Under the pieces are notes generated by a model. The model was not told where the DNA came from and made no database searches. It saw only the letters and a list, made by a program, of their open reading frames with translations. A program made the translations under genes and the position numbers. Source: Peribacillus asahii (GTDB taxonomy: Bacteria; Bacillota; Bacilli; Bacillales; DSM-1321). Taken from it: a DNA stretch of 64,000 bases. Shown here in pieces: positions 25,425-33,939 of this stretch. How positions within the stretch are numbered: the first letter of the stretch is position 1; each line of letters opens with the position of its first letter. The stretch spans positions 4,183,501 to 4,247,500 of the forward strand of contig NZ_CP026095.1 in NCBI RefSeq assembly GCF_004006295.1, written 5' to 3'.

Positions 25425-25612
25425 TAGACTCTAATTTTCAATTGAGTTGTGGTTATATTAATCTTTGATTATCGACCAATACAGTTCGTTTCTAAGACAC
25501 TGTTTTTTATCATTTTTTGACGAGTTTCTTTTTATTTATATGCTGGATTAGTTATGGCTCTATACTCGGACCATTTAGTGGTAAAACAATCTTGCCAGAC
25601 CACTCTTGACCA

Positions 25613-25879
25613 TTAGGTGTACCAACTTTCATTAGGCCACGACGACTGTTGTATTGGCCGATGTCCTGGATAATACCCTGCTTGTTGCCCTGCTCGATAT
25701 CCATCTCTATACCCTTGTCTATAGCCTTGTCTATAGCCTTGTCTAAACCCTTGTTGAAACCCTTGTTGCCCAGGATATTGTTGCCTGTTAAGTTCATTTG
25801 CTGATGTTTCTGTGTATATATCATGTTGCTGATTTATCGGATTAACCGGCACATGATAGTATTGATATTCATTATCCAT
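25613..25879 (-). CDS. GYRQ-repeat small protein in the mini-island
   Basis: 88 residues. The N-terminal part is rich in Asn, Gln and Tyr (EYQYYHVPVNPINQQ). The centre is a tetrapeptide repeat of GFRQ/GYRQ/GYRD/GYRA (residues about 43-62), encoded by 12-bp tandem DNA repeats near 25690-25750. The C-terminus is GYYPGHRPIQQSS. Gly/Tyr/Gln-rich repeat proteins of this size are common among spore coat and exosporium proteins, but that is only composition. GAGGTGGTG before the ATG supports this frame over the overlapping frame 25552-25824. Confidence 0.55.
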   Translation of the reverse strand: MDNEYQYYHVPVNPINQQHDIYTETSANELNRQQYPGQQGFQQGFRQGYRQGYRQGYRDGYRAGQQAGYYPGHRPIQQSSWPNESWYT

Positions 25880-25991
25880 ATAATCACCACCTCATGTATG
25901 GTATTCTGTTTGAGGATTTATTGAGCTTTTCCAAGCAATAAAAAATACAAGGCCACAACCCTGTATTTTAATTCATAAAATCACAGTTTTA

Positions 25992-26420
25992 TTAATTGTA
26001 AAACGATATCTCGAATCCCAACACCAGATTCAATATCATCCGCTCCAAAAAGTTAAACATTGCTCGATACACCCTTAAACGAATATTAATCGTTGTATCA
26101 GATAATCCTAAACCTTGGTCACTTTGGATATACTTATGTCCGTCATACTTGGGAGCATCATATTTCAAGTAGTTAATATAGTCTCTAAAAATCTGTGGTG
26201 ATAGTTCGTCTACCGTTTCAATCTCATATGTTTTTTGAAGCCAATTAACAAAATAACCCCAATCCTTACGGTAATCCTTTAACGTCCTCTCTCTTAGTCC
26301 CTCCGCACTCTTTCCCGCTACAACTAAATCAATTGCTTGTTCCATTGTAAATTTTGGATATTCCTTTTGATTAGCCATTTTTCCAACTGGTTTACGTTTC
26401 ACTCTTTTGTTTAAAGACAT
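25992..26420 (-). pseudogene. Truncated tyrosine recombinase/integrase (core-binding domain only)
   Basis: 142 residues. After a basic lead (NKRVKRKPVGK) comes a SAM-like core-binding domain: TMEQAIDLVVAGKSAEGL, RERTLKDYRKDWGYFVNWL, LSPQIFRDYINYLKYDAP and DTTINIRLRVYRAMFNFLERM. The catalytic domain with the R-H-R-Y residues is missing. The final LNLVLGFEISFYN looks like out-of-frame junk; in the next frame the same DNA reads ESGVGIRDIVLQLIKL to a stop at 25981, so an internal deletion is likely. GAGGAGG lies upstream of the ATG. It probably drove integration of the island into yutM before decay. Confidence 0.75.
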
Positions 26421-26473
26421 AAAGAAAGCCTCCTCAAATAGTTATGTTTTACAACATTAACTATCGAGAAGGC

Positions 26474-26567
26474 ATGTAATTCACAACCCTGATTTGAAGC
26501 TTTTAGGGTTGTTAACACACATTTTGAGGCTTGTGTACACTCAAAATTCCAATGTAATTCATAACCC
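26474..26567. repeat. Pair of 16-bp direct repeats beside the integrase (arm-site-like)
   Basis: ATGTAATTCACAACCC (26474-26489) and ATGTAATTCATAACCC (26552-26567) differ at one base. They lie between the integrase start and the att repeat, where arm-type binding sites of tyrosine recombinases are usual. An inverted copy of the core (AGGGTTGT, 26505-26512) forms a hairpin with 26483-26490. Confidence 0.5.
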
Positions 26568-26580
26568 CGAACATTTATTC

Positions 26581-26602
26581 AAAACCTTAACAATTCTCTG
26601 GT
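26581..26602. repeat. Right 22-bp direct repeat (att-like) inside the 3' end of yutM
   Basis: Same 22 bases as 24954-24975. It supplies the last codons Pro-Glu-Asn-Cys and the stop codon of yutM, so integration kept the gene intact. Confidence 0.8.
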
Positions 26603-26949
26603 GTTCCCGTATTTGTCGCCGTTCTAAATGATGACCCGCAGCCACAAGATGCGATGGCATTTGGATTATCGATGGTAAATCCTCCGCCCATCATCGATTG
26701 TTTATAATCGATTGTTGTTCCGTTTAAAATAGGCGCATCATCTTCACTAACGAGAATTTTAATATCAAACTGTTCTAATTGTTGATCCTTCTCGCCTGCC
26801 TCTTGTTCAAATGCCATTCCATAGGATAGACCGCTGCAACCGCCACCTTTTACAGCTACTCGTAAGAAAGAGCCTTCCTCTCCATTATGTTTCATCATTT
26901 CTTTTATTTGAAAAGCTGCCGCTTCCGTAATATTAACAACATCGCTCAC
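26587..26949 (-). CDS. yutM: A-type iron-sulfur carrier YutM (HesB/IscA/ErpA family)
   Basis: 120 residues. The three ligand cysteines are in place: Cys38 in GGGCSGLSY and Cys102 and Cys104 in ASCGCGSSF. Such proteins carry Fe-S clusters from the SUF scaffold to target enzymes. A C-terminal extension TATNTGTPENC ends with a further Cys. The stop-codon region is the integration site of the mini-island. GAGGGAGGG precedes the ATG. Partners in the window are sufCDSUB and the NifU-like yutI. Confidence 0.9.
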   Translation of the reverse strand: MSDVVNITEAAAFQIKEMMKHNGEEGSFLRVAVKGGGCSGLSYGMAFEQEAGEKDQQLEQFDIKILVSEDDAPILNGTTIDYKQSMMGGGFTIDNPNAIASCGCGSSFRTATNTGTPENC

Positions 26950-27157
26950 AATAAAACCCTCCCTCTCTAAAATTCAGTAAGTCAATTCAAACTACTACTA
27001 GTATATACTAAAAAATTTCTCATGCTCAATTTTCCTGCCTGAAAAAGATGTAAATCCTTTCATTTCTCATGAGCCTTTTCTCATAAATTAAGCTATAATT
27101 AAACCAACAACACATCTATATAACTAGAACTTATATACTACTGAAAGGATGATACTC

Positions 27158-27847
27158 ATGGGGGAATTACCACCGCTATTTGACAAAAGTATAGAATGTC
27201 TTCTTTGTAAACAATCAGCCACTACGAAAAAAATTCGTTCTCGTTTTATTAAAGTATCTGAATATGATACGGATTTTTGTCCAAAATATGCGGAAGGTAC
27301 AACCAATGGACTATTCTATAACATACATGTTTGTCCTAAATGTGGCTTTGCATTTTCAAAAGAATTCTCTAAATATTTCGCTCCTGCCACAAAAGAAGAA
27401 ATTTTAGAGAAAATTTGCTCTCATTGGGTGCCTCATTCCTTTTCTGGTGAACGCACCATTAATGATGCCATTCAAACGTATAAATTAGCTTGTTATAGTG
27501 CCATCTTAAAAAAAGAAAAGCATATTACCATTGCCGGACTTTATTTACGAACGGCTTGGCTTTACCGTCTGAAGCAAAATGAAGAACAAGAACATCGCTT
27601 TATGAGATTGGCACGTCATGAATATGAGGAATCCTTTTCTATCGGGGACTATAATGGGACTCAAGTGTCTGAAGTACGTATTTTATACTTAGCCGGGGAG
27701 TTATCTAGACGGATAGGAGAGCTGCAGGCTGCTACAAAATATTTTTCCATGGTTCTTGAAAAGCGAAAATCAGCTGTTGAAACGTCCATCATTCAAATGG
27801 CACGCGATCGCTGGGCAGACATTAAAGGGGAATTGCCCGCACACTAA
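27158..27847 (+). CDS. DUF2225 zinc-ribbon and helical-repeat protein
   Basis: About 229 residues. Two CxxC pairs (IECLLCKQ near residue 13 and HVCPKCGF near residue 63) suggest a zinc ribbon. The rest is helical and TPR-like (TIAGLYLRTAWLYRLKQNEEQEHRFMRLARHEYEESF, LYLAGELSRRIGELQAATKYFSMVLEKRK), as in the DUF2225 family. Function is unknown. The ATG at 27158 has GAAAGGATG 9 bases upstream and is preferred over 27149. It is divergent from yutM. Confidence 0.8.
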   Translation: MGELPPLFDKSIECLLCKQSATTKKIRSRFIKVSEYDTDFCPKYAEGTTNGLFYNIHVCPKCGFAFSKEFSKYFAPATKEEILEKICSHWVPHSFSGERTINDAIQTYKLACYSAILKKEKHITIAGLYLRTAWLYRLKQNEEQEHRFMRLARHEYEESFSIGDYNGTQVSEVRILYLAGELSRRIGELQAATKYFSMVLEKRKSAVETSIIQMARDRWADIKGELPAH

Positions 27848-27867
27848 TGCTTATATAAACACTGCAA

Positions 27868-27893
27868 ACTGAAAAGGGTTTGCAGTGTTTAAT
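27868..27893. terminator. Terminator between the DUF2225 gene and yuzB
   Basis: Inverted repeat ACACTGCAAAC (27857-27867) / GTTTGCAGTGT (27879-27889) directly between two convergent genes, with short T and A runs. Confidence 0.6.
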
Positions 27894-27897
27894 TGAT

Positions 27898-28134
27898 TTA
27901 AAACATTGGATGTTCATCTAAATATTGATATATATTGGCCACAAGCTCTTCTGTAGAGCTTGCAGTAACGACTTCACCATTAACAAGAGCAAAAAGATCG
28001 CTTGAACAAATCCCGCAATAACTTAAACAGTCATATTCAACAACGTCCAAATTGGGGTCTTTTTCCAATTGTTCCATTGCTTTATATGCACCGCTCGCTA
28101 AATTGCTAACACAAAATTCGATAATTGGTTTCAT
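27898..28134 (-). CDS. yuzB: YuzB-like DUF1450 protein
   Basis: 78 residues. Conserved cysteines appear as EFCVSN and [23 protein letters not shown]; this Cys-rich centre resembles a thioredoxin-like ferredoxin fold. The function is not known. It keeps the B. subtilis neighbourhood, next to yutJ, where yuzB is also found as I recall. The ATG at 28134 is preceded by AAATGAGGTGAGACTGG. Confidence 0.8.
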   Translation of the reverse strand: MKPIIEFCVSNLASGAYKAMEQLEKDPNLDVVEYDCLSYCGICSSDLFALVNGEVVTASSTEELVANIYQYLDEHPMF

Positions 28135-28278
28135 CCAGTCTCACCTCATTTATTGGAGCTAAATATTCATATATGTTTCACTTTAAACATGTTTTAAATA
28201 TTGTTCAAAAAATACCCTATATTTTTTCTATATATCGTCAATATTTAACGATAAAAACAGTTGATTTTCATAATACAG

Positions 28279-28307
28279 TTGTGATTTTTACACATTTTCG
28301 TTATACT
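28279..28307 (+). promoter_or_regulatory. Probable sigma-A promoter of yutJ
   Basis: TTGTGA (28279-28284), 17 bases, TATACT (28302-28307). This leaves a leader of about 130 bases to the yutJ start. The leader is very AT-rich and I see no riboswitch in it. Confidence 0.55.
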
Positions 28308-28445
28308 TTTGTGGGGATTAAAACTATCTTTAAAAATAATTTTTATTTTTTAGCACAATATTTTAGGGATTTTTATAGTAGTATACCTACTTTTACAAGT
28401 GAATGAAATAACAATTTTTGCAGATTAAACAAAGGGGATTTTTAC

Positions 28446-29513
28446 ATGAAGAATTTAGTCATACTCGGTGGCGGGTATGGTGGAATGCGCATGCTTCAAA
28501 GATTGCTGCCTAATCAGCTGCCTGAAAATGTTCGCATTACACTTATTGACCGCAATCCATATCACTGTATTAAAACAGAATATTATGCGCTAGCGGCAGG
28601 AACAATTTCCGATCACCATATTCGTGTTGCATTTCCTGAGCATCCACGCTTACAAAATGTATATGGTGAAGTATTATCCATTGATATGGACAAAAAACAA
28701 GTCATCTTAGAAAATCAAGAGCCTGTAGATTATGATGATTTAGTCATCGGGCTTGGCTGCGAAGATAAATACCACGGTATTCCAGGTGCAGATCTGCACA
28801 CATTCAGTATTCAAACCATCGATAAATCTCGTCAAACCTATCAAGCACTGAATAATTTAGGAGCCGGCGCAACAGTTTCCATCATTGGTGGAGGACTTAG
28901 CGGGGTTGAATTAGCAAGTGAATTAATCGAAAGCCGTCCCGACTTAAAAATCAGATTATTTGACCGTGGACCGCATATTTTATCCGCTTTTCCAGAACAT
29001 TTAAGCGTATTTGTAGAATCTTGGTTTGCTAAAAATAATATTGAAGTTGTTCACCATTCTAATATTACAAAAGTTGAGCCAAACACTTTATACAATGGTG
29101 AAGAAGCTGTTCATAGTGATGTTATCGTTTGGACAGCTGGTATCCAACCTAGCAAAATTATTAGAGATATGGATATCGAAAAAGATGGACAAGGCAGAGC
29201 CGTATTAACGCCACAACACTTCTTACCAAATAACGACAGTTTATTCGTTGTAGGAGACTGTGCAAGCTTGCCATTTGCTCCAAGTGCTCAATTAGCGGAA
29301 GCACAAGCAGAACAAATCGTTCAAGTTCTTGTAAAAAAATGGGCAAATGAACCACTTCCAGAAAGCTTCCCTCCTATGAAATTAAAAGGAACTCTTGGTT
29401 CATTAGGGAAAAAACAAGGATTCGGCTTAGTTGGTAATCGTGCCATTACAGGAAGATTTGCTCGATTAATTAAATCTGGTATCCTGTGGGCTTATAAATA
29501 CCATAACAATTAA
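28446..29513 (+). CDS. yutJ: YutJ-like type II NADH dehydrogenase / pyridine nucleotide-disulfide oxidoreductase
   Basis: 355 residues. The FAD site LVILGGGYGGMRML lies at residues 4-17, the NAD site is SIIGGGLSGVELASEL, and the second FAD segment is SLFVVGDCASLPFAPSAQLAEAQAEQ. The DRNPYHCIKTEYYALAAGT segment is typical of the NDH-2 family. It would pass electrons from NADH to quinone at the membrane surface. It is shorter than classical Ndh (about 400 residues), lacking the extended C-terminal membrane helix. The start ATG at 28446 follows AAAGGGGAT. Confidence 0.88.
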   Translation: MKNLVILGGGYGGMRMLQRLLPNQLPENVRITLIDRNPYHCIKTEYYALAAGTISDHHIRVAFPEHPRLQNVYGEVLSIDMDKKQVILENQEPVDYDDLVIGLGCEDKYHGIPGADLHTFSIQTIDKSRQTYQALNNLGAGATVSIIGGGLSGVELASELIESRPDLKIRLFDRGPHILSAFPEHLSVFVESWFAKNNIEVVHHSNITKVEPNTLYNGEEAVHSDVIVWTAGIQPSKIIRDMDIEKDGQGRAVLTPQHFLPNNDSLFVVGDCASLPFAPSAQLAEAQAEQIVQVLVKKWANEPLPESFPPMKLKGTLGSLGKKQGFGLVGNRAITGRFARLIKSGILWAYKYHNN

Positions 29514-29524
29514 TACTTAAATAT

Positions 29525-29572
29525 AGATTGAAAAGTTTTGAAGCAGGATGCTTCAAAACTTTTTTTATAAAG
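29525..29572. terminator. Terminator between yutJ and yuzD
   Basis: AAAAGTTTTGAAGC and GCTTCAAAACTTTTTTT form a strong hairpin between convergent genes. Confidence 0.8.
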
Positions 29573-29573
29573 A

Positions 29574-29906
29574 TTAGACAGTTTCTTGCTTATACCCGCA
29601 TTGAATCATTTTATCGACGACCGTTTTCAAACGCACATTTCCTTCTGCTACAATTTCATCTTCAATTAATACAAGTGGGTAGAACAAATCTTCTTCGATG
29701 ATCTTTAACGAAAACTCCTTTTCTTTCGTAGAAGCTGGCGGATGATGAATATCAATGTAAGTAATGGAAAATGGCTGATTAGGAAATTTTCTTTGCAACG
29801 CTGATTCAAGCCACTCACAGGTATCTTTTGAAGATGGTAAGTTTACACAACTCGCACAAATTTGTTCAGCACCGTATACTTGAATGTCGATAGATCTCTG
29901 TTCCAT
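29574..29906 (-). CDS. yuzD: YuzD-like DUF1462 protein (thioredoxin-like fold)
   Basis: About 110 residues. CASCVNLPSSKDTCEWL near the N-terminus gives a CxxC plus a further Cys, followed by FSITYIDI and FYPLVLIEDEIVAEGN. This matches a thioredoxin-like DUF1462 protein, for which a disulfide or metal role is likely but unproven. The ATG at 29906 is chosen because GGAGG lies 5-6 bases upstream. It is divergent from yutI, the Fe-S gene, as in B. subtilis. Confidence 0.82.
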   Translation of the reverse strand: MEQRSIDIQVYGAEQICASCVNLPSSKDTCEWLESALQRKFPNQPFSITYIDIHHPPASTKEKEFSLKIIEEDLFYPLVLIEDEIVAEGNVRLKTVVDKMIQCGYKQETV

Positions 29907-30048
29907 ATAAACCTCCATTTTTCTGATTGGAATTATTAGTATTGTATCTCTTTTTTTTATATAAAGATAGATTATTTTTCCGCTAAGTTCTAATTGGATT
30001 TTTTATAACCTTCGCATTATAATATGATTAGGAAAGGAGTCGATGGCA

Positions 30049-30285
30049 ATGACTGAACAAACAATGGAAAGTCAAGTTCAAGAAGTACTTGATAAACTTC
30101 GTCCGTTTCTTCTTCGCGATGGCGGTGACTGTGAACTTGTCGATGTAGAAGATGGAATTGTTAAATTACGTTTGCTTGGAGCTTGCGGTAGCTGCCCAAG
30201 TTCAACGATTACATTAAAAGCAGGAATTGAACGTGCACTTCTTGAAGAAGTTCCTGGTGTTATTGAAGTTGAACAAGTATTCTAA
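30049..30285 (+). CDS. yutI: NifU-like iron-sulfur scaffold YutI
   Basis: About 78 residues of the NifU C-terminal domain: [26 protein letters not shown], then the cluster-binding [19 protein letters not shown] with CxxC. It can hold or pass on a 4Fe-4S cluster. The ATG at 30049 lies 9 bases after AAAGGAG and is preferred to the one at 30043. It is monocistronic, with a terminator following. Confidence 0.9.
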   Translation: MTEQTMESQVQEVLDKLRPFLLRDGGDCELVDVEDGIVKLRLLGACGSCPSSTITLKAGIERALLEEVPGVIEVEQVF

Positions 30286-30302
30286 TTGTTATAAAAGCTA
30301 AT

Positions 30303-30360
30303 GCTGATTTTCTTCATGTTGTATGGATATACATACACTTGAAGAAAATCAGCTTTTTTA
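30303..30360 (+). terminator. Terminator of yutI
   Basis: GCTGATTTTCTTCA (30303-30316) pairs with TGAAGAAAATCAGC (30340-30353), followed by TTTTTTA. Confidence 0.82.
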
Positions 30361-30377
30361 TTAGCTCTATCTTAAAC

Positions 30378-30420
30378 AAAGAAACGAGCAGGATGAACAT
30401 ATCCCCCTGCTCGTTTCTTC
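30378..30420 (-). terminator. Terminator of the hom-thrC-thrB operon
   Basis: AAAGAAACGAGCAGG and CCTGCTCGTTTCTT form a long stem directly after the thrB stop codon. Confidence 0.82.
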
Positions 30421-31359
30421 TTATAGAAAACTTAACTCTTCCTTATCTGCTTCTGATAAAATCATTGTTTGGCTTCCTTTGTTATCAATCAGAAGTTCCT
30501 TAATAACGAAATCCGGGAATTTATTGGATAATTTTTCTTGCACTTGCTCCGCTTGCGCTTCAGGAACCAGACAAAGGACGGTTGGACCTGCACCGCTTAA
30601 CGCTGTACCATAAGCTCCATTTTGAGCAGCTATTTCCTCAATTTGAGCCAAATGTGGCACTATTGGAGCGCGGTATGGTTGATGAAAACGATCTCTCTGC
30701 ATCATTTGACCAACAAGTTTCCAATTATCCGAAACAATTGCTGCAAGCAGCATATTGGCAGCTGCACTTCCTTCAATCGCTTCCTTATAGGCTAATGTCT
30801 TTGGTAACACGCTTCTTGAATCTTCTGTTAGAAGTTCAAAATTTGGAATCGCTACAATCACTTTGACACCTTTGATTGGAAACGATACAATATCGGTTTG
30901 CTCCTCCGTATGCAGGCCGACAACAAGCCCGCCATAAACAGAAGCTCCGCCATTATCCGGATGGCCTTCAAAAAGTGAAGCATGTCGGCCTTTTTCATCA
31001 TCCGTTAAGTGTAATTCTGCGACTAAATTGGCTAATTCAATACCAGCGACAATCGCCGATGCACTGCTTCCTAATCCACGTGCCAGTGGGATTTCGCTTG
31101 AAACAAACAGACGACATGGCGCTAACTCTTTTCCATAGAAGGCTGCTGTTTTCTTTGCGATTTGAACAATATAATTGCTTTCATCTTTCGGAAAAGCAGC
31201 CATTTCCTCCGTTAGTGGAACAACTTCCCATCTATCTGATAAAGATCCATGTATCTCCAAATACAATCCTAGAGCAAGCCCTATGGAATCAAAGCCTGGA
31301 CCCAGATTTGCTGTACTTGCTGGTACACGGATTAAAAACATTTCGGACTCTTGACTCAT
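30421..31359 (-). CDS. thrB: Homoserine kinase
   Basis: 312 residues, GHMP kinase family. The phosphate-binding loop [16 protein letters not shown] is at residues 91-106, and the N-terminal [19 protein letters not shown] and C-terminal [15 protein letters not shown] motifs are present. It phosphorylates L-homoserine with ATP, the step before threonine synthase. Its ATG overlaps the thrC stop as ATGA (31356-31359), so it is translationally coupled and last in hom-thrC-thrB. Confidence 0.94.
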   Translation of the reverse strand: MSQESEMFLIRVPASTANLGPGFDSIGLALGLYLEIHGSLSDRWEVVPLTEEMAAFPKDESNYIVQIAKKTAAFYGKELAPCRLFVSSEIPLARGLGSSASAIVAGIELANLVAELHLTDDEKGRHASLFEGHPDNGGASVYGGLVVGLHTEEQTDIVSFPIKGVKVIVAIPNFELLTEDSRSVLPKTLAYKEAIEGSAAANMLLAAIVSDNWKLVGQMMQRDRFHQPYRAPIVPHLAQIEEIAAQNGAYGTALSGAGPTVLCLVPEAQAEQVQEKLSNKFPDFVIKELLIDNKGSQTMILSEADKEELSFL

Positions 31360-32417
31360 ACTTGTTTCACACCTTCAAGATGTTCTAAGATGACTTTTTC
31401 ATCCATTGGCAGTAATGTTGGTGTAATTGTGCTTGTATCCACCGCTACATTCGGATCTTTTAAACCGTTTCCTGTCAACACAGCAACGATTTTACTGCCT
31501 TTTTTAATTTCACCGCTTTTTAGTTGTTTAATGATTCCTGCGATACTTGCACAAGAAGCAGGTTCAGCAAATACCCCTTCACTTCTTGCTAGCAATACAT
31601 ATGCTTCTAAAATTTCTTCATCTGTTACTTCATCAATTTTTCCGTTAGATTCTTTCGCCGCTTCAACAGCAAATTTCCAGCTTGCTGGATTTCCGATACG
31701 AATCGCTGTCGCTACTGTTTCAGGATTTTCAAACACACGGTCGTGAACAATCGCAGCTGCCCCCGCCGCTTCAAATCCTCTCATTTCTGGAAGACCTGTT
31801 TGCTTATGATCATTGTATTCTTTAAACCCTTTCCAATACGCAGTAATATTTCCTGCATTTCCAACTGGAAGAGCTAAAATATCTGGTGCTGCCCCTAACA
31901 CATCACAAATTTCAAATGCTGCTGTTTTTTGTCCTTCAATACGATAAGGGTTTACAGAGTTTACAAGCGCAATTGGAGATGTCTCACTAATGTTACGAAC
32001 AATTTGAAGTGCCTGATCGAAGTTTCCTTCAATCGATACAATTTCTGCACCGTACATAACCGCTTGAGCTAGTTTCCCCATTGCAATTTTTCCTTCCGGA
32101 ATCACGACGATACAGCGAATATTAGCGCGAGCTGCATAAGCGGCTGCGGCTGCTGATGTATTCCCTGTAGATGCACAAATAATTGTATCTGCACCTTCTT
32201 CAATCGCTTTCGCCACAGCAAATACCATTCCACGGTCCTTAAATGATCCTGTCGGGTTTAATCCTTCATATTTTACATATAGTTCAACCCCGAACTGTTC
32301 AGATAAATTGTTGCATTTAATTAATGGTGTATTTCCTTCTAATAACGATAATGCAGGGGTATTTTCCGTTACAGGTAAAAACTCTTTATATTCCTTGATT
32401 AAACCTTGCCAGCTCAT
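31356..32417 (-). CDS. thrC: Threonine synthase
   Basis: 353 residues, fold type II PLP enzyme. The PLP lysine is Lys60 in [11 protein letters not shown]. The phosphate-binding [17 protein letters not shown] follows, and [15 protein letters not shown] lies mid-protein. It converts O-phosphohomoserine to threonine in the cytoplasm. The length is that of the short bacterial class. It overlaps hom by 4 bases upstream and thrB by 4 bases downstream. Confidence 0.94.
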   Translation of the reverse strand: MSWQGLIKEYKEFLPVTENTPALSLLEGNTPLIKCNNLSEQFGVELYVKYEGLNPTGSFKDRGMVFAVAKAIEEGADTIICASTGNTSAAAAAYAARANIRCIVVIPEGKIAMGKLAQAVMYGAEIVSIEGNFDQALQIVRNISETSPIALVNSVNPYRIEGQKTAAFEICDVLGAAPDILALPVGNAGNITAYWKGFKEYNDHKQTGLPEMRGFEAAGAAAIVHDRVFENPETVATAIRIGNPASWKFAVEAAKESNGKIDEVTDEEILEAYVLLARSEGVFAEPASCASIAGIIKQLKSGEIKKGSKIVAVLTGNGLKDPNVAVDTSTITPTLLPMDEKVILEHLEGVKQV

Positions 32418-33712
32418 TTCGTATTCTCTCCTTCAACACGGTACGTACTTTTAATTTCTTTAACCATCTCATAGTCATTTAACTTTTGCTGAATTTGTTC
32501 AAATGCTGCCATAGAAGCCGTATGTGTAACTAACACAATTTCAGACGCACCTTTATCATCAATTGGCAGCTGAAGAATTTTATCAAATCCAACACCATAC
32601 TCAGCAAATAGATTTGTAATCCTTGCAAGCACACCTACTTCATCTTTTACATGCAAGCGAATAAAGAATTTAGCTTGAATTTCCTCTGGTCCTTTTAATG
32701 CCTTTGGATATTGAGGCGCAATAGCACTGCGACCATTAACACCGAGTCTCATATTCTTCAAAGCAACGACTAAGTCCGAGACAACAGCTGTTGCGGTTGG
32801 CAAGCTACCTGCTCCTGGGCCATAGAACATTGTCTCTCCTACTGCTTCTCCGTATACATATACTGCATTATATTCATTATTAACAGAAGCTAGCGGATGC
32901 GCTTCAGGTAATAGTGAAGGTTGGACACTCACTTCGACTTTATTGTCTGATCTTGATGCAACACCAATCAACTTCATTGTATAGCCAAGCTTTTTGCTAT
33001 ATGCTAAATCTTCCTCAGAAATCTTTGTGATTCCTTCAACAGATACATCTTCTAAACCGACGTTCATCGAAAAACCTAGCGTTGCTAGAATTGCCATTTT
33101 ACGTGCTGCATCTAACCCTTCTACATCCGCTGTCGGATCAGACTCAGCAAAACCAAGCTCTTGAGCTTCTTTTAATACATCTTCATAGGCGCTGCCGTCT
33201 TTACTCATTTTCGTTAAAATAAAGTTTGTAGTACCGTTCACAATCCCCATCATTTTTGTAATGCGATCTGAGGATAATCCATCCACAAGTCCACGTAGAA
33301 TTGGAATTCCACCAGCTACACTTGCCTCATAAAATAAATCGCAGCCATTTTCAGTCGCAACCGCTAATAATTCAGGACCATATAAAGCCATTAAATCTTT
33401 ATTTGCCGTAATAACTTGTTTTTTATTTTTTAATGCTTGTAATAAGTATTCACGCGTTTCTTCAATACCACCCATTACTTCGATGACTACATCAATTTCT
33501 GGGTTATAAATAACATCTTCTGGGTTATCTGTTAGCATATTACGATCGATATGAACCGCACGCTCTTTCGTCAAATCATTCACTAAAATTTTCTTTATTT
33601 GAATAGAGCATCCAATTTGATGCATTAATTTGTCTTGATGACTTTCAATAATTTGGACAACTCCTGAACCTACCGTACCTAATCCTAATAAACCGATTGA
33701 GATAGCTTTCAT
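32414..33712 (-). CDS. hom: Homoserine dehydrogenase with C-terminal ACT domain
   Basis: About 432 residues. The NAD(P) fold is [16 protein letters not shown] at the N-terminus. The catalytic region has [19 protein letters not shown] and [15 protein letters not shown], followed by [24 protein letters not shown]-terminal ACT domain ([26 protein letters not shown]) suggests feedback control by threonine. The ATG at 33712 is chosen because AGGGGG lies 8 bases upstream; the frame extends to 33799 only through the promoter region. It is first in the threonine operon. Confidence 0.93.
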   Translation of the reverse strand: MKAISIGLLGLGTVGSGVVQIIESHQDKLMHQIGCSIQIKKILVNDLTKERAVHIDRNMLTDNPEDVIYNPEIDVVIEVMGGIEETREYLLQALKNKKQVITANKDLMALYGPELLAVATENGCDLFYEASVAGGIPILRGLVDGLSSDRITKMMGIVNGTTNFILTKMSKDGSAYEDVLKEAQELGFAESDPTADVEGLDAARKMAILATLGFSMNVGLEDVSVEGITKISEEDLAYSKKLGYTMKLIGVASRSDNKVEVSVQPSLLPEAHPLASVNNEYNAVYVYGEAVGETMFYGPGAGSLPTATAVVSDLVVALKNMRLGVNGRSAIAPQYPKALKGPEEIQAKFFIRLHVKDEVGVLARITNLFAEYGVGFDKILQLPIDDKGASEIVLVTHTASMAAFEQIQQKLNDYEMVKEIKSTYRVEGENTK

Positions 33713-33770
33713 TTCGGTTCCCCCTAACCACTGTTTATCTGAAGAAAACATTTGTATTTTTATAGTAGAC

Positions 33771-33799
33771 ATTATATGATTTTTATTCATAATTATCAA
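33771..33799 (-). promoter_or_regulatory. Sigma-A promoter of hom-thrC-thrB
   Basis: On the minus strand: -35 TTGATA (33794-33799), a 17-base spacer, -10 TATAAT (33771-33776). The leader is about 50 bases and holds no T-box. Confidence 0.7.
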
Positions 33800-33939
33800 T
33801 AGTTAGAAAATACAGATTTGCATACAATTTGTTTCAATCCCTTGTTAGAGTAAGCTTCAAAAAAATATATCTTTTTTTCGAACAATAGAAGAATATGCAT
33901 AAAAGAATCGTTTCCTTTTGCCTATGACTTCTTAATCTC

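Larger units (their letters stand above)
24976..26580. mobile_element. 1.6-kb decayed integrative mini-island at the 3' end of yutM
   Basis: It is bounded by 22-bp direct repeats, one of which is the 3' end of yutM. Contents: a possible 37-codon peptide gene (25268-25381), a GYRQ-repeat protein gene (25613-25879) and a tyrosine integrase N-terminus (25992-26420) pointing away from yutM. It lacks a catalytic integrase domain and so is probably immobile. The stretch from 24976 to 25180 holds no gene I can support. Confidence 0.7.

Noticed and set aside
25680..25760. Short tandem repeats that could be mistaken for a CRISPR array
   Set aside because: Units are 12 bp, directly adjacent with no spacers, and encode GYRQ in an open frame.
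25552..25824. 90-residue frame overlapping the GYRQ gene
   Set aside because: It starts inside the other gene with no ribosome binding site and exists because the 12-bp repeats keep several frames open.
33713..33939. T-box leader for the threonine operon
   Set aside because: The leader is about 50 bases; there is no room for a specifier loop, T-box sequence or terminator.
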